A stretch of 64,000 nt of DNA. Source: Halobacteriovoraceae bacterium. Its GTDB lineage: Bacteria; Bdellovibrionota; Bacteriovoracia; Bacteriovoracales; Bacteriovoracaceae. Where the stretch lies: NCBI GenBank assembly GCA_002707495.1, contig PAMZ01000015.1:29723-93722 (forward strand), given 5' to 3'. This document shows positions 26,253 to 36,195 of this stretch, one piece after another. The first letter of the stretch is position 1. The number at the start of each line of letters is the position of its first letter. The position numbers and the translations under genes are program-made. The notes under the pieces are model-generated. The model had not been told where the DNA came from. It did no database searches and saw only the letters and a list, made by a program, of their open reading frames with translations.

Positions 26253-27340
26253 GTAAACTTTATCTTTACCTGGAAAATGGCGATTACTACCGTGGAGAAT
26301 CTTTTGGACATAAGCCTGAGAGCCCTCGTCTTTCTGAATTAGTCTTTAATACTTCTATGTATGGCTACCAAGAGATTATTTCTGATCCTTCTTACTGTGA
26401 CCAGGCCATCGTCATGACCTATCCACTCATTGGAAACTATGGGGTTAATCAAGACGATAGTGAGTCCATCACGCCTCATCTAAATGCCTTTATAACCAGA
26501 GAGTATTGTGATCATCCTTCAAACTTCCGTTCAAGACAGAATCTCTCTCAATATCTTGAAACACATAAGATAATCGGAATCCATCAAATTGATACAAGAA
26601 AGCTAACAAAAATTATAAGGACCCAGGGAACTTTGAAATGTGTCATCTCCTCAAATGAAATGACCGAGTCAGAGTTGTCCGATTTTTTCTCCACTCCCTA
26701 TGAAACAAACCAAATCGAAAAGGTAAGTATCAAGACAATCTCCCACTTCCCCGCATTAGGAGGAAAAAGAATTGTTCTCGTGGATTTTGGATATAAGAAA
26801 AATATTTTAGAATCACTTTTAAAGCGAGGCTGCGACGTTATCGTGGTTCCCTTTGATACGAGCTTTGAAAAGATAGCAGAGTTTAACCCAAAAGGCATTG
26901 TTCTATCCAATGGCCCTGGCGACCCTAAGAGTATCGAAAAAGTCCTTCCGACGATTAGAAAACTTCAAGAGAGCTTTCCTATGTTTTCTATTTGTATGGG
27001 ACATCAGATTTTTGCGCTAGCTAATGGAGCTGACACAATAAAAATGAAATTTGGACATCGTGGAGGAAATCATCCTGTGCATGACCTAGAACGAGATAAG
27101 GTCTTTATTACGGCACAAAACCACGGTTATTGTGTAAGAGAAGATTCGCTAGGAGCAACAGACTTAGAAGTGACTCAAGTCAATCTCAACGATAAAACGA
27201 TAGAAGGACTTAAGCATAAAACTCTTCCTGCCTACTCAGTTCAATATCATCCAGAGGCCAGTCCAGGCCCCAACGATACAAAATACCTATTTGACCAATT
27301 CATTGAAAGTTTAAGTGAGGATCAGTATGCCCAAAGATAA
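26249..27340 (+). CDS. carA: Carbamoyl-phosphate synthase small subunit
   Basis: Glutamine amidotransferase subunit that feeds ammonia to CarB. The 363-residue product has the CPSase small-chain N-terminal domain (YYRGESFGH ... [11 protein letters not shown]) and a class I glutaminase domain with SNGPGDP, the nucleophile Cys in ICMGHQ and the His/Glu pair in YHPEASPGP. The ATG overlapping the pyrB stop is chosen; an upstream in-frame TTG would add four residues. It overlaps carB by 14 bases. Confidence 0.96.
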   Translation: MSKLYLYLENGDYYRGESFGHKPESPRLSELVFNTSMYGYQEIISDPSYCDQAIVMTYPLIGNYGVNQDDSESITPHLNAFITREYCDHPSNFRSRQNLSQYLETHKIIGIHQIDTRKLTKIIRTQGTLKCVISSNEMTESELSDFFSTPYETNQIEKVSIKTISHFPALGGKRIVLVDFGYKKNILESLLKRGCDVIVVPFDTSFEKIAEFNPKGIVLSNGPGDPKSIEKVLPTIRKLQESFPMFSICMGHQIFALANGADTIKMKFGHRGGNHPVHDLERDKVFITAQNHGYCVREDSLGATDLEVTQVNLNDKTIEGLKHKTLPAYSVQYHPEASPGPNDTKYLFDQFIESLSEDQYAQR

Positions 27341-30300
27341 TAGTCTTAAAAAAGTTTTAGTCATTGGCTCAGGTCCGATCATCATTGGGCAGGCGGCTGA
27401 GTTTGATTACTCTGGCTCCCAAGCGCTAAGAGCTCTTAGAGAGGAAGGGATTGAAACAGTACTGATAAATTCAAATCCTGCCACAATTATGACTGATAAA
27501 GAGATGGCGGATAAAGTTTATTTAGAGCCTTTGACTGTCGAGTTCGTAAAAAAGATCATCGTAAAAGAGAGACCAGATGCAGTACTTCCTACTCTAGGAG
27601 GACAGACTGGTCTCAATTTAGCTCTTCAAATAGAGCGAGAAGGTTTTTTAACTCAGCAAGGAGTTAAACTTCTCGGAGTCAATCTCAATACGATCGAACA
27701 GGCAGAAGACCGTCAGATGTTTAAAGAACTCATGATTGAACTTGGAGAACCTGTTCCAGAGAGTAAAACTGTTAGTAATCTCAAGTCTGCCTTAGATTTT
27801 AAAGAAGAAGTAGGGCTTCCCTTGATTATTAGACCCGCTTTCACCTTGGGAGGTACCGGTGGAGGTATCGCTCACACAGAAGAGGAGTTTGAAAGAATTG
27901 TAAAAAGCGGTTTGGACAACTCTCCTATCACTCAATGTCTGATTGAGAAAAGTATTGCTGGTTTTAAGGAAGTTGAATATGAAATCATAAGAGATGCAAA
28001 AGATAATTGTATCGTGGTTTGTAATATGGAGAATCTTGATCCAGTAGGTGTTCATACTGGAGATAGTATTGTAGTGGCACCTTCTCAAACTCTAAGTGAT
28101 AAAGACCACCAAATGCTTAGGGACTGCTCTTTAAAAATTATTAGGGCCCTAAAAATTCAAGGGGGATGTAATGTTCAACTCGCCCTTGATCCTCATTCTT
28201 TTCAATACTATGTCATAGAAGTCAATCCGAGAGTCTCTCGTTCATCTGCTCTAGCGTCAAAAGCGACAGGATATCCCATTGCGCAAATTGCGACCAAAAT
28301 AGCCATTGGCTACAGCATGGACGAAATCATGAACCCCATAACAAAAAATACTTATGCTTGTTTCGAGCCGACACTTGATTATGTCGTGACGAAGATTCCT
28401 CGCTGGCCTTTTGATAAATTTCATTCTGCCGATCGATCTCTCGGAACTCAAATGAAGGCCACTGGTGAGGTGATGGGAATTGGTAGAACTTTTGAGGATT
28501 CTCTACTTAAATGTGTGCGAGGACTTGAAATTAAACGTTGTCATTTAGAGCTTGAGCCCAATAAGAATTTTTCAACAGAAGAACTTTTAGAAAAAATCAT
28601 TCACCCTACTGATGAGAGGATATTTGAGGTCTCTGAATTAATTAGAAGAGATATTAGTATCCACGATATTTATGATCGAACTAAAATTGATTTATGGTTC
28701 CTTCAAAAAATTAAAAATATTATTGATTTAGAAAAACAAATAAGCACCAGTAAATTAACCGCAGAATTTGTTCAAAGACTAAAGATCATGGGATTTTCAG
28801 ATGAGTATCTCTCCAAAAAACTTGATCTCACGGAGATTGAATGGAGAGATAAAAGAAATCAACTAGGAGTCCATGCCAAATTTAAAATGGTTGATACATG
28901 TGCCGCAGAGTTTGAGTCTCATACTCCTTATTATTACTCCACTTTTGAAGATGAAAACGAACTCGAAAAGCCGGAACAGGAGACAGTTCTCGTCTTAGGT
29001 TCAGGCCCGATAAGAATCGGACAAGGTGTCGAGTTTGACTATGCGACTGTGCATGCCATTAAAGCCATTAAAGAGCTTGGAATGCGCGCCATAGTTATCA
29101 ATAATAATCCCGAAACAGTATCTACCGACTTTAATACATCTGATGCTCTTTATTTTGAAGCTGTCACATTCGAAGATGTGATGAATATTATCGACTACGA
29201 GAAACCAAAAGGTGTTATTTGTCAGTTTGGAGGACAAACGGCCATTAATTTAATTGATATTTTGGACAAGGCTGGAGTCAATATTATTGGAACAGGTTAT
29301 GAATCTACCGACAAAGCCGAAAATCGTGATCGATTTGAAAAGGCATTAAAAGATCTTGAGATTGCCCAACCCATTGGGACTACAGTGTCCTCTCTAGAAG
29401 AAGCTGTAAAAGTCGCCACTGAACTCAATTATCCCCTCATGCTTAGACCTTCTTATGTTATTGGAGGTCAAGCGATGCAAATCGTTTACGAGCAAAGTGA
29501 ACTTGAAGAATATATAAATTTTGCCATGGAAGTATGGCCAGGTCAGCCCGTTCTCATGGATCGCTATATGATCGGTCTTGAAGTGGAAGTCGATGCTATA
29601 TGTGATGGTGAGGATGTCTTTATACCAGGAATTATGGAGCATATTGAGAGATCGGGAATTCATTCGGGAGACTCGTTTGCAGTTTATCCTCCTCAAACAG
29701 TTTCAGAAAAAGTAAAAGAGGATTTAGTTAAAACGACCATTAAAATTGCGCGAGATTTTAAAGTCAAAGGCTTGATCAATATTCAATTCATTATCAAAAA
29801 AGAGAAAGTCTATGTCCTCGAAGTCAATCCAAGATCTTCCAGAACCGTTCCCTTTTTAAGCAAGGTCACTGAAATTCCAATGGCAAAGATTGCAACCAAG
29901 GCTATTCTTGGGAAAAGTCTTAAAAGCCAAGGCTACCCCACAGGAATCCAAGCTGAAGGAAAGTTGATCTCTATTAAAGCCCCTGTCTTTAGTTTCTCAA
30001 AACTTAGGAATGTAGACTCTGCGCTTGGTCCTGAAATGAAATCGACCGGGGAAGCAATGGGTCGGGACACTTCGATGCAAAAGGCTCTTAATAAAGCTTT
30101 CAAAGCGGCTGGAATAGACTTTCCAAGATATGGAACAATTCTTGCCACTATTGCAGACAAGCATAAAGACGAAACCTTAGAAATGATAAAGCGTTTTCAT
30201 GAATGCGGCTTTAATTTTATGGCCACTAAGGGAACAGCTAAATTACTGAGAGAAAATAGTATTCCCGTCAAGGAAGTTGAAAAGATAGGAAGGTCAAATC

Positions 30301-30503
30301 GAGACCTCTTGGACGAAATTAAAGATGGAAATGTGAATATCATCATCAATACAATCTCCAGAGGTAAAAACGTTGAAAGTGACGGCTTTAAAATCAGACG
30401 AGCTGCAGTTGAAAACGGCGTTGTTTGTATGACAAGTTTAGATACAACTTGGGCCTTATTAAAAGCGATCGAAATCAATTCTTTAGGAACAATTGCTTTA
30501 TGA
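27327..30503 (+). CDS. carB: Carbamoyl-phosphate synthase large subunit
   Basis: Makes carbamoyl phosphate from bicarbonate, ammonia and two ATP. The 1058-residue product has two homologous ATP-grasp halves, each opening with [19 protein letters not shown] or [19 protein letters not shown], and a C-terminal MGS-like regulatory domain (about 930-1058). Length is normal. The ATG with GAGG upstream, inside the carA end, is preferred over an in-frame GTG four codons earlier. Fourth-gene position in pyr clusters and the ATGA overlap with pyrF show an operon. Confidence 0.97.
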   Translation: MPKDNSLKKVLVIGSGPIIIGQAAEFDYSGSQALRALREEGIETVLINSNPATIMTDKEMADKVYLEPLTVEFVKKIIVKERPDAVLPTLGGQTGLNLALQIEREGFLTQQGVKLLGVNLNTIEQAEDRQMFKELMIELGEPVPESKTVSNLKSALDFKEEVGLPLIIRPAFTLGGTGGGIAHTEEEFERIVKSGLDNSPITQCLIEKSIAGFKEVEYEIIRDAKDNCIVVCNMENLDPVGVHTGDSIVVAPSQTLSDKDHQMLRDCSLKIIRALKIQGGCNVQLALDPHSFQYYVIEVNPRVSRSSALASKATGYPIAQIATKIAIGYSMDEIMNPITKNTYACFEPTLDYVVTKIPRWPFDKFHSADRSLGTQMKATGEVMGIGRTFEDSLLKCVRGLEIKRCHLELEPNKNFSTEELLEKIIHPTDERIFEVSELIRRDISIHDIYDRTKIDLWFLQKIKNIIDLEKQISTSKLTAEFVQRLKIMGFSDEYLSKKLDLTEIEWRDKRNQLGVHAKFKMVDTCAAEFESHTPYYYSTFEDENELEKPEQETVLVLGSGPIRIGQGVEFDYATVHAIKAIKELGMRAIVINNNPETVSTDFNTSDALYFEAVTFEDVMNIIDYEKPKGVICQFGGQTAINLIDILDKAGVNIIGTGYESTDKAENRDRFEKALKDLEIAQPIGTTVSSLEEAVKVATELNYPLMLRPSYVIGGQAMQIVYEQSELEEYINFAMEVWPGQPVLMDRYMIGLEVEVDAICDGEDVFIPGIMEHIERSGIHSGDSFAVYPPQTVSEKVKEDLVKTTIKIARDFKVKGLINIQFIIKKEKVYVLEVNPRSSRTVPFLSKVTEIPMAKIATKAILGKSLKSQGYPTGIQAEGKLISIKAPVFSFSKLRNVDSALGPEMKSTGEAMGRDTSMQKALNKAFKAAGIDFPRYGTILATIADKHKDETLEMIKRFHECGFNFMATKGTAKLLRENSIPVKEVEKIGRSNRDLLDEIKDGNVNIIINTISRGKNVESDGFKIRRAAVENGVVCMTSLDTTWALLKAIEINSLGTIAL

Positions 30504-31204
30504 CCAACACCTCACTCTCTCAAGTTATTGTAGCTCTTGATTTTCCTAGTGAAAAAGAGGCTCTCCATTTTTTAGATAAAGTTGAGGGTAAATTGACTTA
30601 TGTAAAAGTGGGAATGCAGCTTTACTATTCCCAAGGGCCAGAATTGATTGAAAAAATCAAAGCCAAAGACTTAAAGATTTTTCTTGATCTTAAGTTACAC
30701 GATATTCCCGCCACTGTGGCCAAGGCTTCGCAGGTATTAGCAAAGCTTAAAATCGATATGGTTAATGTCCATGCAGCAGGCGGATTTGAGATGATGAAAA
30801 AAGCTAATCAAGCTTACAAAGAAATTCATCCCGAAGGAAAAATGATTGCTGTCACTCAATTGACCAGTACGTCACAGGAAGTTTTAAATCAAGAAATTGG
30901 CATTTCAGGCAAGCTTTCAGACAATGTACTTCACTATGCAAAAATGGCCAAAGAGGCTGGACTTGATGGAGTCGTATGTTCTGCTTGGGAAGCCGAATTT
31001 ATTAAAGAAAAAATGGGAGAGACTTTTCTTTGTGTCACTCCCGGGATTAGACTTAATCTCGAAAATGCCCATGATCAAAAGAGAGTCAAAACTCCAGCTC
31101 AGGCTATAAAAGCCGGCGCAGATTTTCTCGTCATGGGACGAGAGATTACTAAAGCTTCCAACCCAAAAGAAATAGTGAATTCAATTGAAAAGGATCTTAT
31201 ATGA
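30500..31204 (+). CDS. pyrF: Orotidine 5'-phosphate decarboxylase
   Basis: Last step of UMP synthesis (OMP to UMP). The 234-residue TIM-barrel shows IVALDFPS, the catalytic [11 protein letters not shown] motif (Asp-x-Lys-x-x-Asp) near 60-70, VHAAGG and the phosphate-binding TPGIR and MGREIT motifs. It starts at the ATG overlapping the carB TGA, and its own TGA overlaps pyrE the same way. Confidence 0.96.
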   Translation: MTNTSLSQVIVALDFPSEKEALHFLDKVEGKLTYVKVGMQLYYSQGPELIEKIKAKDLKIFLDLKLHDIPATVAKASQVLAKLKIDMVNVHAAGGFEMMKKANQAYKEIHPEGKMIAVTQLTSTSQEVLNQEIGISGKLSDNVLHYAKMAKEAGLDGVVCSAWEAEFIKEKMGETFLCVTPGIRLNLENAHDQKRVKTPAQAIKAGADFLVMGREITKASNPKEIVNSIEKDLI

Positions 31205-31821
31205 GTAATATTAATAAAGTCGCCCATGCCCTTTTAGAATCGAGATCAGTTTTTATCCAACCTGATCCTGAAAAATACTTTACTTGGACTTCAGGGGTTA
31301 AATCTCCCATTTATTGTGATAATCGTCAGTTAATTTCCTACCCCACTTATCGTCAGGAAATTATTAAAAAGTTCTCTCATCATATTCAAAATCACTATCC
31401 TCAAATTGAGGCCATTGCTGGAACTGCAACCGCGGGAATTCCCTGGGCCGCTTGGATTGCTCATGAGCTCGATCTTCCGATGCTCTACATAAGGTCAAAG
31501 CCAAAAGATCACGGCACCAATTCAACGATTGAAGGGAAAGTCACCCATAAGCAAAACATATTAATCATTGAAGATTTAATTTCAACTGGCAAGAGCTCTA
31601 TCAATGCTTATCAAAACGCGATTGATGAAGGGCTAAGTGTGGAAGCCGTTCTTAGTATTTTTACCTATGATTTCAAAATAGCTAATGAAAAGTTTAAAGA
31701 GCAGAAAATTGATTTATTTTGTCTTTGCACTCTTGATGATTTATTAGACTACGCAGGTGAAACAAAATTATTAAACGAATCAGAAATCAGCACAGTGAGA
31801 GCTTGGAAAGATAATTTCTAA
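31201..31821 (+). CDS. pyrE: Orotate phosphoribosyltransferase
   Basis: Transfers phosphoribose from PRPP to orotate. The 206-residue product has FTWTSGVKSPIYCDNR, GTATAGIPWAAW, the flexible-loop region RSKPKDHGT and the PRPP motif IIEDLISTGKSS. It closes the pyrB-carA-carB-pyrF-pyrE operon. Its stop overlaps that of the convergent hydrolase gene by 4 bases. Confidence 0.95.
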   Translation: MSNINKVAHALLESRSVFIQPDPEKYFTWTSGVKSPIYCDNRQLISYPTYRQEIIKKFSHHIQNHYPQIEAIAGTATAGIPWAAWIAHELDLPMLYIRSKPKDHGTNSTIEGKVTHKQNILIIEDLISTGKSSINAYQNAIDEGLSVEAVLSIFTYDFKIANEKFKEQKIDLFCLCTLDDLLDYAGETKLLNESEISTVRAWKDNF

Positions 31822-32459
31822 GAAAGAAGCTTAGTTAGTTCAACTTTATACTCGTCAACTAGCTTATGCTTAGCATTCTCTAAGGTGATAAAACTTCCAC
31901 TATTTCCTCGTAAAGTCAGTTGATCAAATTCTCTTTTGGCCTCATCGTATTCCACAACCAAATCATGAGGAGCATGAATCTGGTGAAGCGTGACGTCTTG
32001 GCGGTATTCAAAGCGGCTATTTCGAAAGCAGCAGGCCATGCCTATAACGGTGTCCACGTCAGATACGATTTCTGCAATTTTTGGGGCGATATAACCTCCC
32101 TGAGAGTAACCAATTAATGTCACAGGTAGATCAAAAGGCCAGATTCTTTGCAATAAACTTCGCATAAAATACGCTGCCGGCTCATAGTTGATATAATAAA
32201 CTTTTTTATGGGGTTCAAAAAAATACCAAGCATAGCGCGGTGTAAATTGATTGTCTTTTTTCACAGGAACCGGAAAGGGAGCATTAGGGGCCACCACGAG
32301 TCCATCCTCAGGAATACAATCCAAAAGTTTTTTATACATGAACTCCCCATCTAAAAGGTATCCGTGCAAAAGCACATATATTCTTTTAGGTTTCTCAGGA
32401 ACTCGAATGAAATAATCGTGATCAAATATTAAAGGAGTATTTTCCAGAGTCTTTTTCAT
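31818..32459 (-). CDS. Alpha/beta hydrolase (phospholipase/carboxylesterase type)
   Basis: The 213-residue product has an oxyanion-loop LLHGYLLDG, nucleophile elbow GYSQGG, Asp in HAPHDLVV and a final His (NAKHKL), giving a full Ser-Asp-His triad as in the YpfH/carboxylesterase 2 group. No signal peptide, so cytoplasmic. It lies 9 bases after fxsA in the same direction and has no clear ribosome-binding site, which points to coupling. Substrate unknown. Confidence 0.82.
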   Translation of the reverse strand: MKKTLENTPLIFDHDYFIRVPEKPKRIYVLLHGYLLDGEFMYKKLLDCIPEDGLVVAPNAPFPVPVKKDNQFTPRYAWYFFEPHKKVYYINYEPAAYFMRSLLQRIWPFDLPVTLIGYSQGGYIAPKIAEIVSDVDTVIGMACCFRNSRFEYRQDVTLHQIHAPHDLVVEYDEAKREFDQLTLRGNSGSFITLENAKHKLVDEYKVELTKLLS

Positions 32460-32468
32460 GCTTTAATA

Positions 32469-32957
32469 CTAATCTTTTTCGGTATATTCCGCTTCAAAAA
32501 CTCCTGGTTGAATGGGTTTTTCTCTAGGCGCTTCAAAGTCAGAACTTTGAGTAGAATAGCTATGACTTGCATATTGAAATTGAAAGTTACCATTTTTAAT
32601 AGATTGCTCAAGTCCTTGTTTCACAAAGATCATTAAAATATGTCGAGTTCCAGGCAGAACTAATGAAAAACCTAAAATATCCGTCATAATTCCCGGTGTT
32701 AAAAGAAGTAATCCACCTGCAAAAACCATCAACCCTTGTACGATTTGATCCGCGGGAACCTGGCCTTGATTGAGTTGCTGTTGAATTTTTGCCAATATAC
32801 TAAGTCCTTGAGTCTTTGCAAGAGCTGCTCCTATAATTCCAGTGGCTATAATTAAGAGGATTGTATTAAATCCTCCAATAGTTCCCCCTACTTTGAAAAG
32901 TAGGTAAAGCTCCAAAGCTGGAACGACAGTAAAGAGTAGAAATAAGGGGGCAAACAT
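32469..32957 (-). CDS. fxsA: FxsA-family membrane protein
   Basis: A 162-residue protein with the FxsA pattern: TM1 FLLFTVVPALELYLLFKVG, TM2 around TILLIIATGIIGAALAKTQG, and LMVFAGGLLLLTPGIMTDILGFSLVLPGTR. The tail after about residue 115 is polar and variable. In E. coli FxsA suppresses F-plasmid exclusion of phage T7; its normal role is unknown. Confidence 0.9.
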   Translation of the reverse strand: MFAPLFLLFTVVPALELYLLFKVGGTIGGFNTILLIIATGIIGAALAKTQGLSILAKIQQQLNQGQVPADQIVQGLMVFAGGLLLLTPGIMTDILGFSLVLPGTRHILMIFVKQGLEQSIKNGNFQFQYASHSYSTQSSDFEAPREKPIQPGVFEAEYTEKD

Positions 32958-33015
32958 AAAGATCCTTTGTTAATAGATAAGATGGTATCGAACAGTTGGA
33001 TGTCAAGGGATGAGA

Positions 33016-33038
33016 AAGGGGCCAGATTTTGACCCCTT
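33016..33038 (-). terminator. Weak hairpin terminator after the Cys/Arg-rich secreted protein gene
   Basis: AAGGGG/CCCCTT form a 6-bp stem with an 11-base loop about 25 bases past the stop. On the minus strand only three T follow, so efficiency is doubtful. Confidence 0.45.
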
Positions 33039-33061
33039 CAATGAAAGATATTTAATAGTAA

Positions 33062-33964
33062 TTAGCGAAAAATCCAGTTAGCAGATGCTTCAGTTTTAAT
33101 CTCTCCTCGATTCAGCACTTTATTGATATCAATATTATACTTAGTATCGAGAATCACTCGCATTTTTGAGGGAAGTGAAATTCCAAGCTCGCTCAGATCG
33201 ATTGAAATAGCAGAAGCATTATTAGTTTGTTGGATATCCGCCTCATTAGATGCAAGATTTCTATCCAGTAATAACGTATCTGAACCTAGTCTTCTATTTT
33301 TATAAATTCTAATTTGTTGGGTGAAATCATTTAAATTAAAACCAGCTCCTAAAGAAAAAGTAAGAACTCCACTAGTTAGTCTCACATTTTGGATGCCACT
33401 ATCTAATACGTTTTTAGCTGCTTCAGCAGAAACAAGTCTTACCTTATACGTAAGATCAACATACTTCACCCCTGACTCTCTTCTTTCCACTCTATTTTGA
33501 GCATCTAGAACAAGAAAAAAGTTTTTCGAACTATTCACTGAAAGTTGAGCTCTTTCACCCACCATTTTTAAGGTCATTTCCTCACGAACTGCGCTTAAGT
33601 CTTGGGGTAGTGCAAAGTCAAAGCTTGCGGTAGTCTCTACTATATAGTCTAGAACTTCATATGATTGTCTGACTGATCTCATACATCTATAAGGAATCCT
33701 TTGAGTCACAGGTCTACATCTATTAATAGTGCGACAATTTCCTCTATTGTCACATTGCCTTACCGGTCTACAAACGCGTCTTGTAACTGTCCGATAACAG
33801 GTAGAAGGGATATTTACCCAACGGTACTCTGTTCTTGTTTTTTCCGTTGAAAGGTTCAAACTTACTGAATTTGTGTCTCCAGAGAGGAGAAATGTACGCA
33901 TGTCCGTGGTGTCCGCGCTCACTGAAAAGCTAAGAACCATTAAAATTGTGGTGATTAATTTCAT
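33062..33964 (-). CDS. Secreted protein with a Cys/Arg-rich segment, unknown family
   Basis: A 300-residue product with a signal peptide (TTILMVLSFSVSA). Residues about 57-95 hold six Cys in a very basic stretch (CYRTVTRRVC, CDNRGNC, CRPVTQRIPYRC), probably disulphide-bonded in the periplasm or outside. The rest is beta-rich with sequences like SVNSSKNFFLVLDAQNR and SGVLTFSLGAGFNLNDF. GGAGG precedes the ATG. No family recognised. It diverges from the large transglutaminase-like gene with 214 bases between. Confidence 0.65.
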   Translation of the reverse strand: MKLITTILMVLSFSVSADTTDMRTFLLSGDTNSVSLNLSTEKTRTEYRWVNIPSTCYRTVTRRVCRPVRQCDNRGNCRTINRCRPVTQRIPYRCMRSVRQSYEVLDYIVETTASFDFALPQDLSAVREEMTLKMVGERAQLSVNSSKNFFLVLDAQNRVERRESGVKYVDLTYKVRLVSAEAAKNVLDSGIQNVRLTSGVLTFSLGAGFNLNDFTQQIRIYKNRRLGSDTLLLDRNLASNEADIQQTNNASAISIDLSELGISLPSKMRVILDTKYNIDINKVLNRGEIKTEASANWIFR

Positions 33965-34178
33965 ATTGCCTCCGTTTTATAAGTCTATGGTATGTAACCG
34001 GAAAACGGATTGACTAGGATTGATCGCTCTATCTGAAGGTTTTTTAATATAATTTTAGTCATTTAAGTTTTTTCACCCAGAAATAGTGTAAAATTTACAA
34101 AGAAAACCCCTTGTCTTTGAAAGAATTTACGCAGAGCGTTATTATTGAGGCAATAGTTTTAAAACAGGAGTAGATTTT

Positions 34179-36056
34179 ATGATGAACAAAAGCACAGTAT
34201 TTGCTTTGCCCGTATTGGCCTCGGCCTTCGTTGCACTCTCCCCGCAAGCCCAGGCACAAACACGACATACGAATATTTATCCTTTCGTACCTTATGAGAC
34301 CTCACGAATTTATAGTGAAGTTGAGAAGATGTCAGAGGATAGAAACTTCCTGAAAAACTTCGATCAAATGAAACAAAGAGGTCTTCTTAACGGACAAACA
34401 GAAGAAAAGCCTTGGGGTAGTACTTTCTGGCCACTAAATAGAGGTTTGATTGCAGATGCCTACGAAGACTCAATGCTTAGTTATTATAATCCTTTCCAAA
34501 CCTTCTCTTGGGAAAATAACAGAAACGATTACAGAAATAGAAAAGAAAACTTTCATAACAAAATAGATGAGCTTGATAGCGATGAACTCGCAAAGCTTGC
34601 ACCTTCTGAAAAATACGATCTCTTATTAGGAGATAAAAGCTTTGATTTAACCAATAGACTTTGGAAATACATGCAAGCTTGGGGATCAATGAAAGAATAT
34701 GGTTTTCTCTATTCAATCGATAAAGTTGGTGGTGGATCTCTGTCCCACGCTCAGATGATGCTAGATAATGGATGGGTAGATTTCAGCACGAATACTCCCT
34801 ACTCTCCCGCGCAGGCTCTGGATGCTGCCATTGAAGCAAGAGGTGGTCTGGCCGAGCATTTTGGAAAAAAACTTGTAGAATCTGGGAGAGCTTCCAATCT
34901 TAACTCAGCGATTAGATCTTCAATTCCTACTGCAAGAGCTCAAGCAGATAATTACGTAATTAAAAGAAAAAATAGTCGAATGGCGACTTGGGAAGGTATT
35001 TGTGATGGTTGGTCTACAGCCGCGGGAATTATGCCAAGACCAAGAAAAGCCGTAAGCTTTAGACTTCCAGATGGAAGAGAGCTTAAGTTTTATCCTGAAG
35101 ATATTAAAGGCTTAACTTCAATGCTTTGGGCAAACTCTACGATTCAAGATGGTAAGTTCATCAATGATCAAGGTCAAAATGTTGGTGGAGGAATTATCAT
35201 GCAAGGTCTTCGTTGTAATGACGGCGACGCTGCCAAAGATGAATTCGGAAGAATCTATGACCATCGACCAGATGCATTTTCTGGAAAACTTGAACCAAGA
35301 TGTGTTGGTGTTCATCCAGCTATTTGGCACCTAGGAATGGTTAATATTCTTGGTCTACAAAAAAGAAGTTTTATCGTTGAAAGAAAAGTGGGAGCTGCGG
35401 TAGATAACCATCCCATGTGGCGATATGAAATGGAAATGTTCAACCCTTATACTGGTGAGTACTCTAATAATCTGAATGCAGTCAAAGTTCGTTTTGACCG
35501 CTCAAGAGATCAATTTGCGAATTATAGAAATCCTAACACGCGCTACTTAGTTGGGCTTAAAACCTCTATGATATATCTAGACTGGGCAAAACCAGTAAGA
35601 GAAGAAAGAAACTCTGAAGAAGACGATTTAGATGTCACTAAAACGATGTTCTACGATCTTGAATTAGATGCGAGTGGAAATATTATCGGCGGTCAATGGA
35701 GATCGAAAGAAGTTGGTAAAGGTTCAAACCATAACCAACCAGACTTCTTCTGGGTTGTGACAAAAGACTGGCAAGGTTTCTTCCAAGAGACAGAGCAAGT
35801 ATGGAAAGATGGAAGAATGCAAAACCTTTCAGCGTGGAGAGACTTATCGACGACTCCACCAGCGGACTGGAAACTTGCGGCTTCTGGAGCTCATTCATTC
35901 ATCTATCAACAGACTCATGATTATGGGTGGAATGAAAAATGTAAAATTAAGAATAAAGATACGAATGAAATCGTAGAAGTGGCCTGTGAATACAAAATTA
36001 ACAAACCTCAACCACTGGTTAATGTTGTAAACAAGCTGCTTGAATTATCTCGCTAG
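34179..36056 (+). CDS. Secreted GP42/elicitor-type transglutaminase-like protein
   Basis: A 625-residue protein with a signal peptide ending AQAQT. The core WEGICDGWSTAAG (Cys275) and, 110 residues on, GVHPAIWHLGMVNILG (His384) with a following FIVERK strand matches the pattern I recall for the oomycete GP42/Vibrio transglutaminase elicitor family, with a Cys-His pair as in papain-like enzymes. Residues 1-260 and 430-625 are extra to the core. It may crosslink or deamidate proteins outside the cell. It is followed by a terminator and by a paralogue of 622 residues. The family call is from memory of motifs. Confidence 0.65.
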   Translation: MMNKSTVFALPVLASAFVALSPQAQAQTRHTNIYPFVPYETSRIYSEVEKMSEDRNFLKNFDQMKQRGLLNGQTEEKPWGSTFWPLNRGLIADAYEDSMLSYYNPFQTFSWENNRNDYRNRKENFHNKIDELDSDELAKLAPSEKYDLLLGDKSFDLTNRLWKYMQAWGSMKEYGFLYSIDKVGGGSLSHAQMMLDNGWVDFSTNTPYSPAQALDAAIEARGGLAEHFGKKLVESGRASNLNSAIRSSIPTARAQADNYVIKRKNSRMATWEGICDGWSTAAGIMPRPRKAVSFRLPDGRELKFYPEDIKGLTSMLWANSTIQDGKFINDQGQNVGGGIIMQGLRCNDGDAAKDEFGRIYDHRPDAFSGKLEPRCVGVHPAIWHLGMVNILGLQKRSFIVERKVGAAVDNHPMWRYEMEMFNPYTGEYSNNLNAVKVRFDRSRDQFANYRNPNTRYLVGLKTSMIYLDWAKPVREERNSEEDDLDVTKTMFYDLELDASGNIIGGQWRSKEVGKGSNHNQPDFFWVVTKDWQGFFQETEQVWKDGRMQNLSAWRDLSTTPPADWKLAASGAHSFIYQQTHDYGWNEKCKIKNKDTNEIVEVACEYKINKPQPLVNVVNKLLELSR

Positions 36057-36078
36057 AATTTAGCTAAATAATAACTTA

Positions 36079-36108
36079 AGCCCCGGTTTTTACTGGGGCT
36101 TTTTTTTT
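36079..36108 (+). terminator. Rho-independent terminator after the first transglutaminase-like gene
   Basis: Stem AGCCCC/GGGGCT with a 10-base loop followed by eight or nine T, 23 bases after the stop codon. It makes the first gene monocistronic. Confidence 0.92.
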
Positions 36109-36195
36109 GTATAAAGTTTACAAAATCCACACTTCAAAGCTACAAGCTAGACAAATTTTTGATAAAGTTTTCTTCTCTAAAAAGGAGCAGTTGTT

